A DNA stretch of 41,147 nucleotides. It comes from Macrocybe gigantea. Its lineage: Eukaryota > Basidiomycota > Agaricomycetes > Agaricales > Callistosporiaceae. Within the stretch, counting starts at the first letter, position 1; the number at the start of each line of letters is the position of its first letter. A program made the translations under genes and the position numbers. Shown here in pieces: positions 21,197 through 32,672 of the stretch. The notes beneath the pieces are model-generated. The model searched no databases. It was not told where the DNA came from and saw nothing but the letters and a program-made list of their open reading frames with translations. The stretch lies in assembly GCA_011319805.1 (NCBI GenBank), contig SJRY01000083.1, forward strand, positions 1 to 41,147, read 5' to 3'.

Positions 21197-21514
21197 TGTT
21201 ACAGACATCACCCAAAGGACTATTCAATTTCTTATCTTATCTTTTCCACATCCCTTATCCTCCCCATCATACTGCGCAGTGCACAGCCATCGAGTCATTC
21301 CACTTCCCTAGTCACTCCGAGTCATCTCCTTCTAGTCTTACTCATCCACAGTCCACAGCATTGCACAGTCCATGGTCCGTGCTCGAGTACTGTAATGTAT
21401 ATAAGGACTCCCAGATGTACCAGTAGTGCTAGGCTTAATATTCCATTTGCCATCGTCTTAAACCACTCTCGCACTTAGTCTGCCCAAGTCCTTTAAGATT
21501 CGTCTAGCCTAACA
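21197..21514 (+). repeat. Gy-D1 5' LTR
   Basis: TGTTACAGAC...AGCCTAACA, 318 bp. It differs from the 3' LTR at 33891 at eight positions by my reading, seven of them at CpG-derived sites. One site is CCCAAG here and CCTGAG there, while Gy-D2 keeps CCCGAG. Confidence 0.92.
21398..21441 (+). promoter_or_regulatory. Gy-D1 LTR promoter: TATA box and predicted transcript start
   Basis: TATATAAG at 21398-21405 is followed 33 nt on by AGGCTTAATAT (21431-21441). The latter is perfectly complementary to the primer site just after the LTR. In Tf1-type self-priming the first 11 nt of the RNA serve as primer, so 21431 is the predicted start. Confidence 0.65.
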
Positions 21515-21516
21515 AG

Positions 21517-21527
21517 ATATTAAGCCT
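21517..21527 (+). other. Gy-D1 self-priming primer-binding site
   Basis: ATATTAAGCCT, two nt downstream of the LTR, is the exact reverse complement of 21431-21441. No TGG-type tRNA site is present. The 2-nt gap fits the dinucleotide removed by integrase. Confidence 0.65.
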
Positions 21528-21578
21528 TGTCAAGACTCGCTCAGACTCACACACACCACATCACGCTTTATCAAAGAC

Positions 21579-22175
21579 CTGATCAACATTCAATGACAAG
21601 TGGTCGCTGATCCAACGAGCACTAGCACGAGCGATGAGAACACCTGGCTCAAAGAAGTAGATCATATATTGCAGTCCACGCCATTCGCAGAGACAGTCCA
21701 CGCCAACCGCAGAGACACTAGCAACTCAAACAAATGAAAGAGGAAGCGTACACCTACACCAAGTAGCGACAAAGAAGAACAGGCATTTCTGAGAGAGTTT
21801 GCCTTCACTACCACAGACGAGCCCACTGAGATTTTCAGTGATGGAGTGGCACAGCTCATTACAGAACTCTTACTAGAAGGAGAATACAGGATAAGCCTAG
21901 AAGAGCTGTGGTCAGACCAGAATCTTCCTGCCAAAGAAAAGGACGAACTGATCCACAAGAAAACAAGAGAGGAACGAATGCAAGCCTGAAACTTCAGACA
22001 ACAGCAGATTGAAAACTACAATTACTGGGTACAAGAAGAGGACATACTAATACAAAGAGAACATGACACACAGAGCATACAACAGAATCAACGAGAGCAA
22101 CACCAAAGTCAGGGGCACATAGAAACGAAATTACCAAACCCCTTCAGAAGACCAACTCGCCAAAGTACAGCATAA
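21579..22175 (+). pseudogene. Gy-D1 leader ORF (ORF0), decayed
   Basis: The reading frame matches ORF0 of Gy-D2 (EVDHILQSTPFAETVHA, EEQAFLREFAFTTTDEP, ENYNYWVQEEDILIQ) but contains stops and new ATGs. The ATGs (for example near 21592 and 21636) arose by CpG decay. It ends at the same TAA (22173-22175) as in Gy-D2, and the gag frame follows directly. Confidence 0.6.
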
Positions 22176-23314
22176 GAAGGAAATCGCACCACTGTGGCAA
22201 AAGTAAGCGACAGTAACTGGAATGAATACTATCGGTGGAGGGAGCGAAAGAGACTACCAAAGACAGATGGACCAACCGCCGCAGAGTGGGCCAATTTTGA
22301 ACAAGCCTGTAGAATTGCAGGAATTGACCTAGACTACTGGAAAGAACAAAAGAAGAACAAAGACAAAAGCAGATTCAAGAGCAGCAGACCCAAGCACAAT
22401 AGGCCCAAGAACAGGAAAGCCAAGACCAAGACAATGACGAAGAAATTCTGCAGACAATGATGACAGAATACAAGGGAATTATCGCCGATCCGAAATTCTT
22501 CACAGAAGATCGAACAGCCTTTGACATTTGGTGGAGGAAGATGAAACTCTACATAACCACACATGGAGACCTCACTGATGTACAGAGGATTGGAGCAGTG
22601 CTATCCAGGATGACCAACGGACCAGGAGCCCACTGGGCATCAAAGAAAATTGACACCATGACTAATCAAAGCACATGGGCCAATTTTGTGACCGAAATAG
22701 AAACACGATTCAGCAATGTCATGTCACCATCGCAAGCAGGCAGCAAATTATTCAACATCAGACAGGGAAACCGACCCATTGACGAATTCCTAAATGAATT
22801 CGTAGACCTTGCAGGAAAAGCGGGAATGACAGGAACAGCCCCTCATTTCCTACTCAAGAAGAGCTTAAACTAGAGGACAGCAGAAGCCGTACACTCGATC
22901 TCTGTACTTCCAACGGATGGAGATGAATACATCAAGACAGTTCGAGCGATCGGATGAAACATCGACGAACATAGGAATGTAATGAGGGGAGAGTTCACAA
23001 ATAACCAATGCAAATCTGGGAACCTGAGCCGAGGAGCAGGACAGGCCATGGAAATCAACAAAGTACAAAGCAACAATTGCTTCAATTGCAATAAACCAGG
23101 ACATCTTTCACGAAACTGTCCGGAACCATGAAAAGGGGCAGCAAACATCACATGTTTCAATTGTGGCTTGAAAGGACATTACACATGAAACTGCAAGAAG
23201 AAGAAGAAGGGAAAATCCCAAGTCAGAGAAGTGAAAGAAGAAGGAGAAGAAGACGAAGAAGACAAGGATGAAGAAAGCTCTGACAAAGAGGGTTTTGTCA
23301 AAGGGTCTGATTAA
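22176..23314 (+). pseudogene. Gy-D1 gag
   Basis: The frame continues from the TAA through DSNWNEYYRWRERK and a Gln-rich segment (one 1-nt indel and a TAG) to the first gag ATG at 22457 (MMTEYKGIIADPKFF). The capsid core is RTAFDIWWRKMKLYI and WANFVTEIETRFSN. Two zinc knuckles follow, CFNCNKPGHLSRNC and CFNCGLKGHYT*NC, the second hit by a CGA-to-TGA stop. It ends with an acidic tail and TAA at 23312-23314. Confidence 0.78.
23290..23296 (+). promoter_or_regulatory. candidate -1 ribosomal frameshift site of Gy-D1
   Basis: GGGTTTT in gag phase GAG GGT TTT fits the X XXY YYZ slippery consensus. It lies about 20 nt before the gag stop, where the -1 pol frame is already open. It is conserved in Gy-D2 at 31532-31538. 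Confidence 0.5.
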
Positions 23315-26300
23315 GAGGTGCTAAATCGCGACCCATACAGCTGAAACAGACTTGCTTCAATACCGGATGTAGATCATCCCATACTCTGAAATACACCATT
23401 CCTGCAAAGTGGCCTGAAGCACCAAGAAAAACCATCCAAGGTGACAAACCACCAAAAAGAAAAGAACTCGCAGTACCAGCAAAGATACAAATGCGAAAAG
23501 GAATAGTGATGATAACACCAGAAATCAATAGCGGGGCAGACAGGACCTGCATCAATACTGCCATAGTGGCAAAAACAGGATTGAAAACATGACGAATCAA
23601 GAAGATTCAAATCATAAATGCAGATGGATCACCCAACTGCCAGAAAACAGCAGATCAGGTAGCGGAAGTCCACATCGACATTAAAGGACACAAAGAACAC
23701 ATGGAAGCCATCGTACTTAACATCGGAAAGACCGACATGCTACTGGGATATGATTGGCTTGTCTATCACAACCCAATGATCAAATGGAAGACAGGAGAGA
23801 TTGTCTTTAACAGATGCCCCAAAACATGCAAGATAAACCACCAAATGATCAAAATACAGAAAATAGCCAAACAAGCAAAGACCACAGCCAGCAACAGGAC
23901 GGGAACTCAGATACCTCCATATCTGATGAGATTCAGACACCTCTTTAAAGAAAAGAACTTCGATCATTTACTGGACCACAAGGAGTGGGACCATGAAATA
24001 AACTTGACAAAAGACGCACCCAAAACGATACCGAGCAAGGTCTATCCGATGATGCAGAAGGAACTAGAGGAGCTAGATGCCTTTGTTGAAGAAGGACTAA
24101 GAACAGGGAAGATATGTCCCTCAAAATCACCCTACGCAGCACCCTGCTTCTTTCGAAATAAGAAGGATGGCAGCAAATGACTCATCCAAGACTATCGGGA
24201 AATAAACAAATATACAGTCAAAGACAAGTTCCCATTACCACGTATCAGCGAGCTCCTCGATGTACTACAAGGAGCAAAGTACTTTAACAAGATTGACATT
24301 ATCTGGGGATACAATAATGTACGCATCCGAAAAGGGAACGAATGGAAAGCAGCCTTCCTAACAGCAAGAGGACTCTTCGAACTGACAGTCATGTACTTTG
24401 GACAGTGCAATGCACCAGGCACTTTCAGCTGGATGATGGCAAGCCTCTTCCAAGACCAAATATGAAGGAGGGCATGCATAATCTATATGGATGACATCAT
24501 AATCATCAGACAAACATGAGAGGAACTCCAAAAGAACACAATAGAAGTCATGGAAATACTGAATAAGAACGATCTATTCATCAAAGGACCAAAATGTGTC
24601 TGGGAGTCATCAAAAGTCCTAGTACTAGGGTATATCATAGGAGAGGGGAAGGTAGAGATGGAACCGGAGAAAATTACAGCCATACAATCCTGGCCAACTC
24701 CAAAAATGAAGAAAGAACTACAGAAGTTCTTGGGGTTCACAAACTTTTACCGATGATTCATCAAAGGATACACAAAAGTTGCTAAACCCTTAATGGAGCT
24801 GACTGGAAACAAGACATTCCAGTGGACAGACAAGCAACAAAATGCTTTCAAGGAGCTAATTTGACACATAACCTTGGCACCCATCCTAGCACTACCACAA
24901 AGAGAAGGAAAATTCCGAGTTGAAACAGACACCTCAGGATATGCCATTGGAGCAGTGCTATCACAACAGCAAAAAGGACTGTGGCACCCGATCACCTTCA
25001 TTTCAAGGTGCATGACCCCAGCAGAGCAGAACTACGAAATCTACGACAAAGAACTCCTTGTGATAATGGTGGGACTAAAGACATGGAGACAATACCTCCT
25101 AGAAGCTCAAGAGAAGTTTGAAATATTGACAGATCACAAGAACCTATCATACTTCCAAAAACCGCAGTGACTCAACTCGAGACAGATTGGCTGGTATCTG
25201 AAATTACAAGAATACGACTATGAACTATGACACATACCAGGAAAAGTGAATGGAAAAGCAGATGTCTTATTATGAATGGCAGGATACAAAGAAAGCCTAG
25301 CAGAAAAAGATGACATACAAATGATCAAAGAAGCCACATTCATCCAACATCTGGAAGAGAATAATGAATGAGATTTCGAATTTATGATGTTTGAGGATGA
25401 ACACCCACAAAAAGAGGGAGCAGAAAATAACAAAACAATGCAAACAAGAGGAATCACAATGATCGAATCTCCAAGGATAGAACAAATTCGACAATGTGCA
25501 CAAAGAGAAATGGTCATAATAACAGGACTGAAGGAAAAACTGCACTGGTTCACAGAAGAAGACCACATCGTATACGCAGGAGGGAAAATCTACATTCCCC
25601 CAGACAACAAACTAAAGGAAGACATCATGTTTGAACACCATGACACGCCCATCGGAGGACACCCAGGACAATATCATATGCACAAGCTCATAAATTGCAC
25701 CTACTGGTGGCCATCAATGTTAACGGACATCAAGAAATACGTTAATGGATGCAAAGCATGTCAATGAAACAAAATCATCCGACAAAAGAAACATGCCCCA
25801 CTATACCTGCATGAGGTTCCACAGCAGCCATGGGAAGATATCGGAGTAGATCTTATAGGACTGCTACCCAGCTCGAACGGTTTTAATGCCATTGCCGCAG
25901 TTATAGACCGCCTGACCAAGATGATCTACCTGATCCCCATGAATACTGAACTCACAGCAGAAGGCCTCGCACGGCTATACCGAGACAATGTGTGGCGACT
26001 TCATGGAATTCCACGAAAGATCATCAGTGACCGAGGACCCCAATTTGCAGTGCGATTCATGACAGCGCTTCTAAAACTGCTTGGAACAAAGCAAAACCTA
26101 TCAACGGCCTATCACCCACAGACAGATGGACAGGCAGAGCGATCCCATCAAGAGACAGAAGTTTTCCTCAGAAACTTCATGAACAACCTACAGGATGATT
26201 GGGCAGAATGGATAGTGATTGCAGAGTACCAATATAATGACAAAACACACCAGGGAACGAAGGAGACACCATTCTACCTCAACTATGGAATGCACCCCTG

Positions 26301-26938
26301 GAAGGGAGAACCACAGACAACAGAAGGGAACAACCCCGTAGCAAAGAACTTCATCGAAAAAATGGACCAAATATGGAAAGAAGCAAATGCTGCGCTGCAG
26401 TATGTGCAAATATGGGCCAAAGACAATTATGATGCAAGAAGAAGACCAGCCTGTGAATACAAGAAAGGAGATGGAGTATGGCTTGAAGCCACCAATATCA
26501 CAGTCAATCGACCATCAAAGAAGTTATCAGCACTCCGATACGGACCGTTCAAGGTGATCAAAAAGAAAGGAGCCTCAGCATATCGCCTGGAACTCCCAGC
26601 ATCATGGCAGCTGATACACCCTGTGTTCAATGAAACACTACTCATGCCCTACAAGGGACCCCGTTTCAAAATACAAGAGCGATCATCACCGCCACCCCTG
26701 AAATCATAAATAATGAAGAAGAGTATGAGATAGAAGAAATCCTAAAAAGAAAGAAACAAGGAAGGAAAACGCTATTCCTGGTCAAATGGAAGGGATACGG
26801 GCATGAGGAAAACACATGGATCAAAGAGAAGGAACTGGGGAATGCGCAGCAAGCTCTAGACTGCTTTCTAAAGAAGACTGCAAACCAGGATAAAAGGACT
26901 ATGACAAGAGGGAAGAAGACCAAAAATCACACATCATG
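23315..26938 (+). pseudogene. Gy-D1 pol: protease, RT, RNase H, integrase, chromodomain
   Basis: Protease INSGADRTCI near 23522-23551 has lost its catalytic Asp (Gy-D2: DSGADRT). RT blocks are present, with IIYMDDIII at about 24480-24505. RNase H is VETDTSGYAIGAVLSQ near 24918. Integrase H2C2 is HHDTPIGGHPGQ...GCKACQ and the core GVDLIGLLPSS, ISDRGPQF and DGQAERSHQETE. The chromodomain EEYEIEEILKRK, VKWKGYGHEENTWI lies near 26715-26830. Stops include TGA at 24178-24180 and 25765-25767, where Gy-D2 has CGA. A C-run deletion near 26695 shifts the end of the frame. Inactive. Confidence 0.88.
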
Positions 26939-27141
26939 ACCACCAACGCCCCCATCAGCATCGACAGCAGCAATGACAGCCACGCACCTACCCCAACCGC
27001 CCGAGCGACCTCGAGAATCTGGCAAGGATTCTTAATGCTAGCGACTACATGGACCCCCTTGCCATCACACTTGGCGCATATCTGTGCTACGTTATGACTG
27101 TCTGCATGCACCTTTGGACTGGATGAACCTCTGATGGGACT
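26936..27141 (+). pseudogene. Gy-D1 ORF3, 5' part (3' part at 33661-33852)
   Basis: The ATG at 26936 overlaps the pol TGA as ATGA. It starts MTTNAPISIDSS like ORF3 of Gy-D2, then loses frame by a 1-nt deletion near 26990. Gy-D2 is inserted at the codons for TPDGT/GPTAAER. The remainder (TAAERIALREAMEMLRTENQQLKLLATTLHH, then to a TAA at 33850-33852) lies on the other side of Gy-D2. Confidence 0.75.
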
Positions 27142-27461
27142 TGTTAGGCTAGACGAATCTCAGAAGGACTCGGGCAGACTAAGTGCGAGAGTGGTCTTGA
27201 GATGATGGCAAAAGGAATATTAAGCCTAGCGTTACTGGTACATCTGGGAGTCCTTATATACACTACAGTACTCGAGCACGGACCATGGGCTGCGCAATGC
27301 TGTGGACTGCGGATGAGTAAGACTGGAAGGAGATGACTCAGGATGACTAGGGAAGTGAGATGACTCGATGGCTGCGCGCTGCGCAGCATGATGGGGGAGA
27401 TAAGGGATGTGGGAAAGATAAGATAAGAAAATGAATAGTCCTTTGGGCGGCGTCTGTAACA
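27142..27461 (-). repeat. Gy-D2 3' LTR
   Basis: 320 bp. In element sense it is preceded by the polypurine tract AAAGAGAGGGTGA and by the small hairpin TTCGCGAGGACGCGAA. Confidence 0.93.
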
Positions 27462-27474
27462 TCACCCTCTCTTT
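27462..27474 (-). other. Gy-D2 polypurine tract
   Basis: Element sense AAAGAGAGGGTGA abutting the 3' LTR, identical in Gy-D1 (33878-33890). Confidence 0.75.
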
Positions 27475-27498
27475 AGATTCGCGTCCTCGCGAAAAACC

Positions 27499-27897
27499 TT
27501 AGTCCAGCTGTCCCCACCCAGTATTGGTCTCCCAGGCGGTCGCGGCACGCGGGGCCCATGTATGAATGAGCTCTTCATTATAGGCGCGAATGTGGTGGAG
27601 TGTGGTGGCGAGGAGTTTAAGCCGCCGGTTTTCTGTGCGAAGCATTTCCATTGCTTCGCGAAGCGCGATACGTTCAGCTGCAGTGGGGCCGGTCCCATCA
27701 GGGGTTCTCCCGGTCCAGAGGTGCGTGCGGACGGTCATAACATAGCGCATATATGCGCCGAGTGTGATGGCGAGGGGGTCCATGTAGTCGCTAGCATTGA
27801 GAATCCTTGCCAGATTCTCGAGGTCGCTTGGGCGGTTGGGGGTAGGTGCGCGGCTGCCCTCGCTGCTGTCGATGCTGATGGGGGCGTTGGTGGTCAT
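27499..27897 (-). CDS. Gy-D2 ORF3, unknown protein between chromodomain and 3' LTR
   Basis: An intact 132-codon ORF. Its ATG (27897-27895) overlaps the pol stop as ATGA, an arrangement suited to termination-reinitiation. The N-terminus is Ser/Pro-rich (ISIDSSEGSRAPTPNRPS). The middle reads LENLARILNASDYMDPLAI. The second half is a likely amphipathic helix or coiled coil (TAAERIALREAMEMLRTENRRLKLL) followed by WAPRAATAWE. No signal peptide or transmembrane segment is visible, so it is not env-like. The ORF is also recognisable in Gy-D1. The function is unknown; it could be a gag-like or nucleic-acid-binding accessory protein, or a cell-derived fragment. Confidence 0.7.
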   Translation of the reverse strand: MTTNAPISIDSSEGSRAPTPNRPSDLENLARILNASDYMDPLAITLGAYMRYVMTVRTHLWTGRTPDGTGPTAAERIALREAMEMLRTENRRLKLLATTLHHIRAYNEELIHTWAPRAATAWETNTGWGQLD

Positions 27898-30800
27898 GAA
27901 GTGCGATTTTTGGTCTTCTTCCCTCTTGTCGTGATCCTTTTATCCTGGTTCGCAGTCTTCTTTAGGAAGTGGTCTAGAGCTTGCTGCGCATTCCCCAGCT
28001 CCTTCTCTTTGATCCATGTGTTCTCTTCGTGTCCGTATCCTTTCCATTTGACCAGGAATAGTGTCCCCTTCCCTTGTTTCTTCCTTTTTAGGATCTCTTC
28101 TATCTCGTACTCTTCTTCATCATTTATGATTTCAGGGGGTGGTGGTGATGGTCGCTCTTGTATCTTGAAACGGGGTCCTTTGTAAGGCGTGAGCAGTGTT
28201 TCATTGAACACGGGGTGTATCAGCTGCCATGATGCTGGGAGTTCCAGGCGATATGCCGAGGCTCCTTTCTTTTCAACCACCTTGAACGGTCCGTATCGGA
28301 GTGCCGATAACTTCTTTGATGGTCGATTGACTGTGATATTGGTGGCTTCTAGCCATACTCTATCTCCTTTCTTGTATTCACGGGCAGGTTTCGTCTCGCA
28401 TCGTAATTGTCTTTGGCTCGTGTTTGTGCATATTGCAGCGCGGCATTTGCTTCCTTTCGTATTTGGCTCATTCTTTTGACGAAGTCTTTTGCTGCGGGGT
28501 TATTCCCTTCTGTCGTCTGCGGCTCTCCCTTCCAGGGGTGCATTCCATAGTTGAGGTAGAATGGTGTCTCCTTCGTTCCCTGGTGTGCTTTGTCATTGTA
28601 TTGGTACTCTGCAATTGCTATCCATTCTGCCCAATCGTCCTGTAAGTTGTTTGTGAAGCTTCTGAGGAAGGCTTCCGTTTCTTGGTGGGATCGCTCCGCC
28701 TGTCCATCTGTCTGTGGGTGATAGGCCGTTGATAGGTTTTGCTTTGTTCCGAGTAATTTTAGAAGTGCTGTCATGAATCGTGCTGCGAACTGGGGTCCTC
28801 GATCACTGATGATCTTTCGTGGAATTCCATGAAGCCGCCACACGTTGTCTCGGTATAGTCGTGCGAGACCTTCTGCTGTGAGTTCGGTCTTTGTGGGAAC
28901 TAGGTGGATCATCTTGGTCAGGCGGTCTGTGACTGCGGCGATGGCGTTAAAGCCGTTCGAGCTGGGTAGCGGTCCTATGAGATCTACTCCGATATCTTCC
29001 CATGGTTGTTGTGGGACTTCGTGCGGGTGCAGGGGTGCGTGTTTCTTTTGTCGGATGATTTTGTTTCGCTGACATGTTTCGCATCCATTGACATACTTCT
29101 TGATGTCTGTCAGCATTGATGGCCACCAATAGGTGCGGCTTATGAGCTCGTGCATGCGGTATTGCCCTGGGTGTCCTCCGATGGGTGTGTCGTGGTGTTC
29201 AAACATGATGTTTTCCTTCAGTTTGTTGTCTGGAGGAACATAGATTTTCCCTCCTACATATACGATGTGGTCGTCTTCTGTGAACCAGTGTGGTTTTTCC
29301 TTCAGTCCTGTTGTTACGATCGTTTCCCTTCGTGCGCATTGTCGAATTTGTTCTATCCTTGAGGATTCGATCATCGTGATTCCTCTTGTTTGTATTGTTT
29401 CGTTATTTTCTGCTTCTTCTTTCTGTGGGTGTTCGTCCTCGAACATCATAAATTCGAAGTCTCGTTCATTATTCTCTTCCAGATGTCGAATGAATGCTGC
29501 TTCTTTGATCATTTGTATGTCGTCCTTCTCTGCTAGGTTTTCTTCATATCCTGCCATTCGTGACAGGACATCCGCTTTTCCATTCGCCTTTCCTGGTACG
29601 TGTCGTAGTTCGTAGTCGTATTCCTGTAATTTCAGGTACCAGCCAATCTGTCTCGAATTGAGTCGCTGCGGCTTTCGGAAGTATGATAGGTTCTTGTGAT
29701 CCGTCAATATTTCGAACTTCTCTCGAGCTTCGAGGAGGTATTGTCTCCATGTCTTTAGTGCGACCATTATCGCAAGAAGTTCCTTGTCGTAGATTTCGTA
29801 GTTTTGCTCTGCTGGGGTCATGCATCTCGAAATGAATGCATCGGATGCCATAGTCCTTTCTGCTGTTGTGATAGTACCGCTCCAATGGCATATCCTGAGG
29901 CGTCCGTTTCGACTCGGAATTTTCCTTCTGTCTGTGGTAGTGCTAGAATGGGTGCTGAGGTTATATGTCGGATCAGTTCTTTGAAAGCGCCTTGTTGCTT
30001 GTCTGTCCACTGGAATGTTTTGTTTCCAGTCAACTCCGTCAGGGGTTTAGCGACCTTTGCATATCCCTTGATGAATCGTCGGTAAAAGTTCGTGAATCCC
30101 AAGAACTTTTGTAGTTCTTTCTTCGTCTTTGGGGTTGGCCAGGATTGTACGGCTGTGATCTTTTCTGGTTCCATTTCTACCTTCCCTTCTCCTACGATGT
30201 ATCCTAGTACTGGGACTTTCGATGATTCCCAGACGCATTTCGGTCCTTTGATGAATAGGTCGTTCTTGTTCAGTATTTCCATGACTTCTATGGTGTTCTT
30301 TTGGAGTTCCTCTCGTGTTCGTCCGATGATTATGATGTCGTCCATATAGATTATGCACTCTTCTTCGTATTTGGTCTTGGAAGAGGCTCGCCATCATTCG
30401 GCTAAAAGTGCCTGGTGCGTTGCACTGCCCAAAATACATGACTGTCGGTTCGAAGAGTCCTCTTGCTGTTAGGAAGGCTGCCTTCCATTCGTCCCCTTTC
30501 CGATGCGCACGTTATTGTACCCCCAGATAATATCGATCTTGCTAAAGTACTTTGCTCCTTGTAGTACGTCGAGGAGCTCGCTGATGCGTGGTAGTGGAAA
30601 CTTGTCCTTGACCGTATATTTGTTTATTTCCCGGTAGTCTTGGATGAGTCGCTTGCTTCCATCCTTCTTATTGCGAAAGAAGCAGGGTGCTGCGTAAGGT
30701 GATTTCGATGGGCGTATTTTTCCTGTTCGTAATCCTTCTTCGACGAAGGCATCTAGTTCCTCTAGCTCTTTCTGTGTCATCGGGTAGACCTTGCTCGGTA

Positions 30801-31531
30801 TCGTTTTGGGTGCATCCTTCGTTAAGTTTATTTCATGGTCCCATTCTTTGTGGTCTGGTAAGCGATCAAAGTTCTTCTCCTTGAAGAGGTGTTTGAATCT
30901 GATCAGATATGGGGGTATCTGGGTTCCTGTCTTGTCGCTGGCTGTGGTTTTCGCTGGTTCAGCCACCTTCTGTATCTTGATCGTCTGGTGGTTTATTTTG
31001 CACGTTTTGGGGCATCTATCGAAGACAATTCTCCTGTCCTCCATTTGATTGTTGGGTTGTGGTAGACAAGCCAGTCATGTCCTAGTAGCATGTCGGTTTT
31101 TCCGATATCGAGTACGATGGCTTCCATATGCTCCTTGTGTCCTTTAATGTCGATGTGGACCTCCGCTACTCGGTCTGCTGTTTTCTGACGATTGGGTGAT
31201 CCGTCTGCATTTATGATGGGAATCTTCTTGATTCGTCGTGTCTTCAGTCCTGTTTTTGCTACTATCGCGGTGTTGATGCAGGTCCTATCCGCTCCGCTAT
31301 CGACTTCTGGTGTTATCGTTGCGATTCCTTTTCGTGTTCGTATCCTCGCTGGTACTGCGAGCTCTTTCCTCTTTGGTGGTTTGTCCCCTTGGATGGTTTT
31401 TCTTGGTGCTTCAGATCGCTTGGCAGGAATGGTGTATTTCAGAGTATGGGATGATCTACATCCGGTATCGAAGCGAGTCTGTTTCAGTTGTATGGGTCGC
31501 GATTTAGCACCTCCTAGTCGGACCCTTCGGC
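27894..31531 (-). pseudogene. Gy-D2 pol: protease, RT, RNase H, integrase, chromodomain
   Basis: Protease DSGADRTCI near 31303-31280. RT: RNKKDGSKRLIQDYREIN near 30680-30620, IYMDDIIIIGRTREEL near 30350, FLGFTNFYRRFIKGYAK near 30090. RNase H: VETDASGYAIGAVLSQ near 29925-29880, TDHKNLSYF. Integrase: HHDTPIGGHPGQYRMHE, GCETCQ, GVDLIGPLPSS, IISDRGPQF, DGQAERSHQETE, with all catalytic residues present. Chromodomain: EEYEIEEILKRKKQ, LVKWKGYGHEENTWI near 28120-28000. Frame breaks are at about 30490, 30355 (2 nt), 29850 and 28395; between them the 553-codon stretch 30010-28349 is open. It ends TGA at 27896-27894, overlapping the ORF3 ATG. Confidence 0.87.
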
Positions 31532-32672
31532 AAAACCCTCTTTGTCAGAGCTTTCTTCATCCTTGTCTTCTTCGTCCTCTCCTTCTTCTTCTTTCACTTC
31601 TCTGACCCGGGATTTTCCTTTCTTCTTCTTCTTGCAGTTTCGTGCATAGTGTCCCTTTAAGCCACAGTTGAAACATGTGACATTTGCTGCTCCTTTTCGT
31701 GGTTCCGGGCAGTTTCGTGAGATGTGTCCTGGTTTATTGCAGTTGAAGCAGTTGTTGCTTCGTACTTTGTCGACTTCCATGGCCTGTCCTGCTCCTCGGC
31801 TTGGATTTCCGGCCTTGCGCTGATTGCTTGTGAATTCTCCTCTCATCACATTTCTGTGTTCATCGATGTTTCGTCCAATTGCTCGAACTGTCTTGATATA
31901 TTCATCTCCATCTGTTGGAAGTGTGGAGATTGAGTGTACGGCTTCTGCTGTCCTTCGGTTTAAGCTCTTCTCGAGTAGGAAACGAGGGGCTGTTCCTGTC
32001 ATTCCTGCTTTCCCTGCGAGGTCTACGAATTCATCCAGAAATTCGTCGATGGGTCGGTTTCCCTGTCTGATGTTGAATAGTTTGCTTCCTGCTTGTGATG
32101 GCGACATGACGTTGCTGAATCGTGTCTCTATCTCGGTTATGAAGTCGGCCCATGTGCTTTGGTTGGTAGTGGTGTCGATCTTCTTTGATGCCCAGTGGGC
32201 TCCGGGTCCGTCGGTCATTCTAGACAGGACCGCTCCAATCTTCTGTGTATCCGTGAGGTCCCATGTGCGGTTATGTAGAGTTTCATCTTTCTCCACCAAA
32301 TATCGAAGGATGTTCGATCTCCTGTAAAGGATTTCGGGTCGGCGATGATTCCCTTGTATTCTGTCGTCATCCTTTGGGGGTTTTCTTCGTCGTTCTCTTG
32401 GTCTTGGTCTTCCTGTTCCTGGATCTGTTGTTCTTGGGTCTGCTGTGCTTGTACTTGGGCTTGCTGTTCTTGGAGCTGTTTCTGTCTTCGCTCCTCTCTC
32501 TGTTCTTTCCAGTAGTCTAGGTCGACTCCTGCGATCTACAAGCTTGTTCAAAATCGGCCCACTCTGCGGCGGTCGGTCCGGTTGTCTTTGGTAATCCTTT
32601 TCGCTCCCTCCACCGATAGTATTCGTCCCAGTCGCTGTTGCTTACTTTCGCCACGGTGGTGCGATTCTCTCC
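31514..32672 (-). pseudogene. Gy-D2 gag
   Basis: After the TAA the frame reads VAKVSNSDWDEYYRWRERK and a Gln-rich stretch (QEQQAQVQAQQTQEQQ). The first AUG, at 32370, starts MTTEYKGIIADPKSF. Two 1-nt deletions relative to Gy-D1 (near 32535 and 32268) break it; 32267-31514 is then open. The capsid core is WADFITEIETRFSNVMSPSQAGSKLFNI. Two intact zinc knuckles follow, CFNCNKPGHISRNC and CFNCGLKGHYARNC, and a Lys-rich then acidic tail to the TAG at 31516-31514. Confidence 0.8.
31532..31538 (-). promoter_or_regulatory. candidate -1 ribosomal frameshift site of Gy-D2
   Basis: Element sense GGGTTTT in gag phase GAG GGT TTT GCC. The -1 frame is open from just upstream (after a TGA) through the gag stop (VRLGGAKSRPIQL) into protease, giving about a 30-nt overlap. 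A stimulatory structure was not evaluated. Confidence 0.5.
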
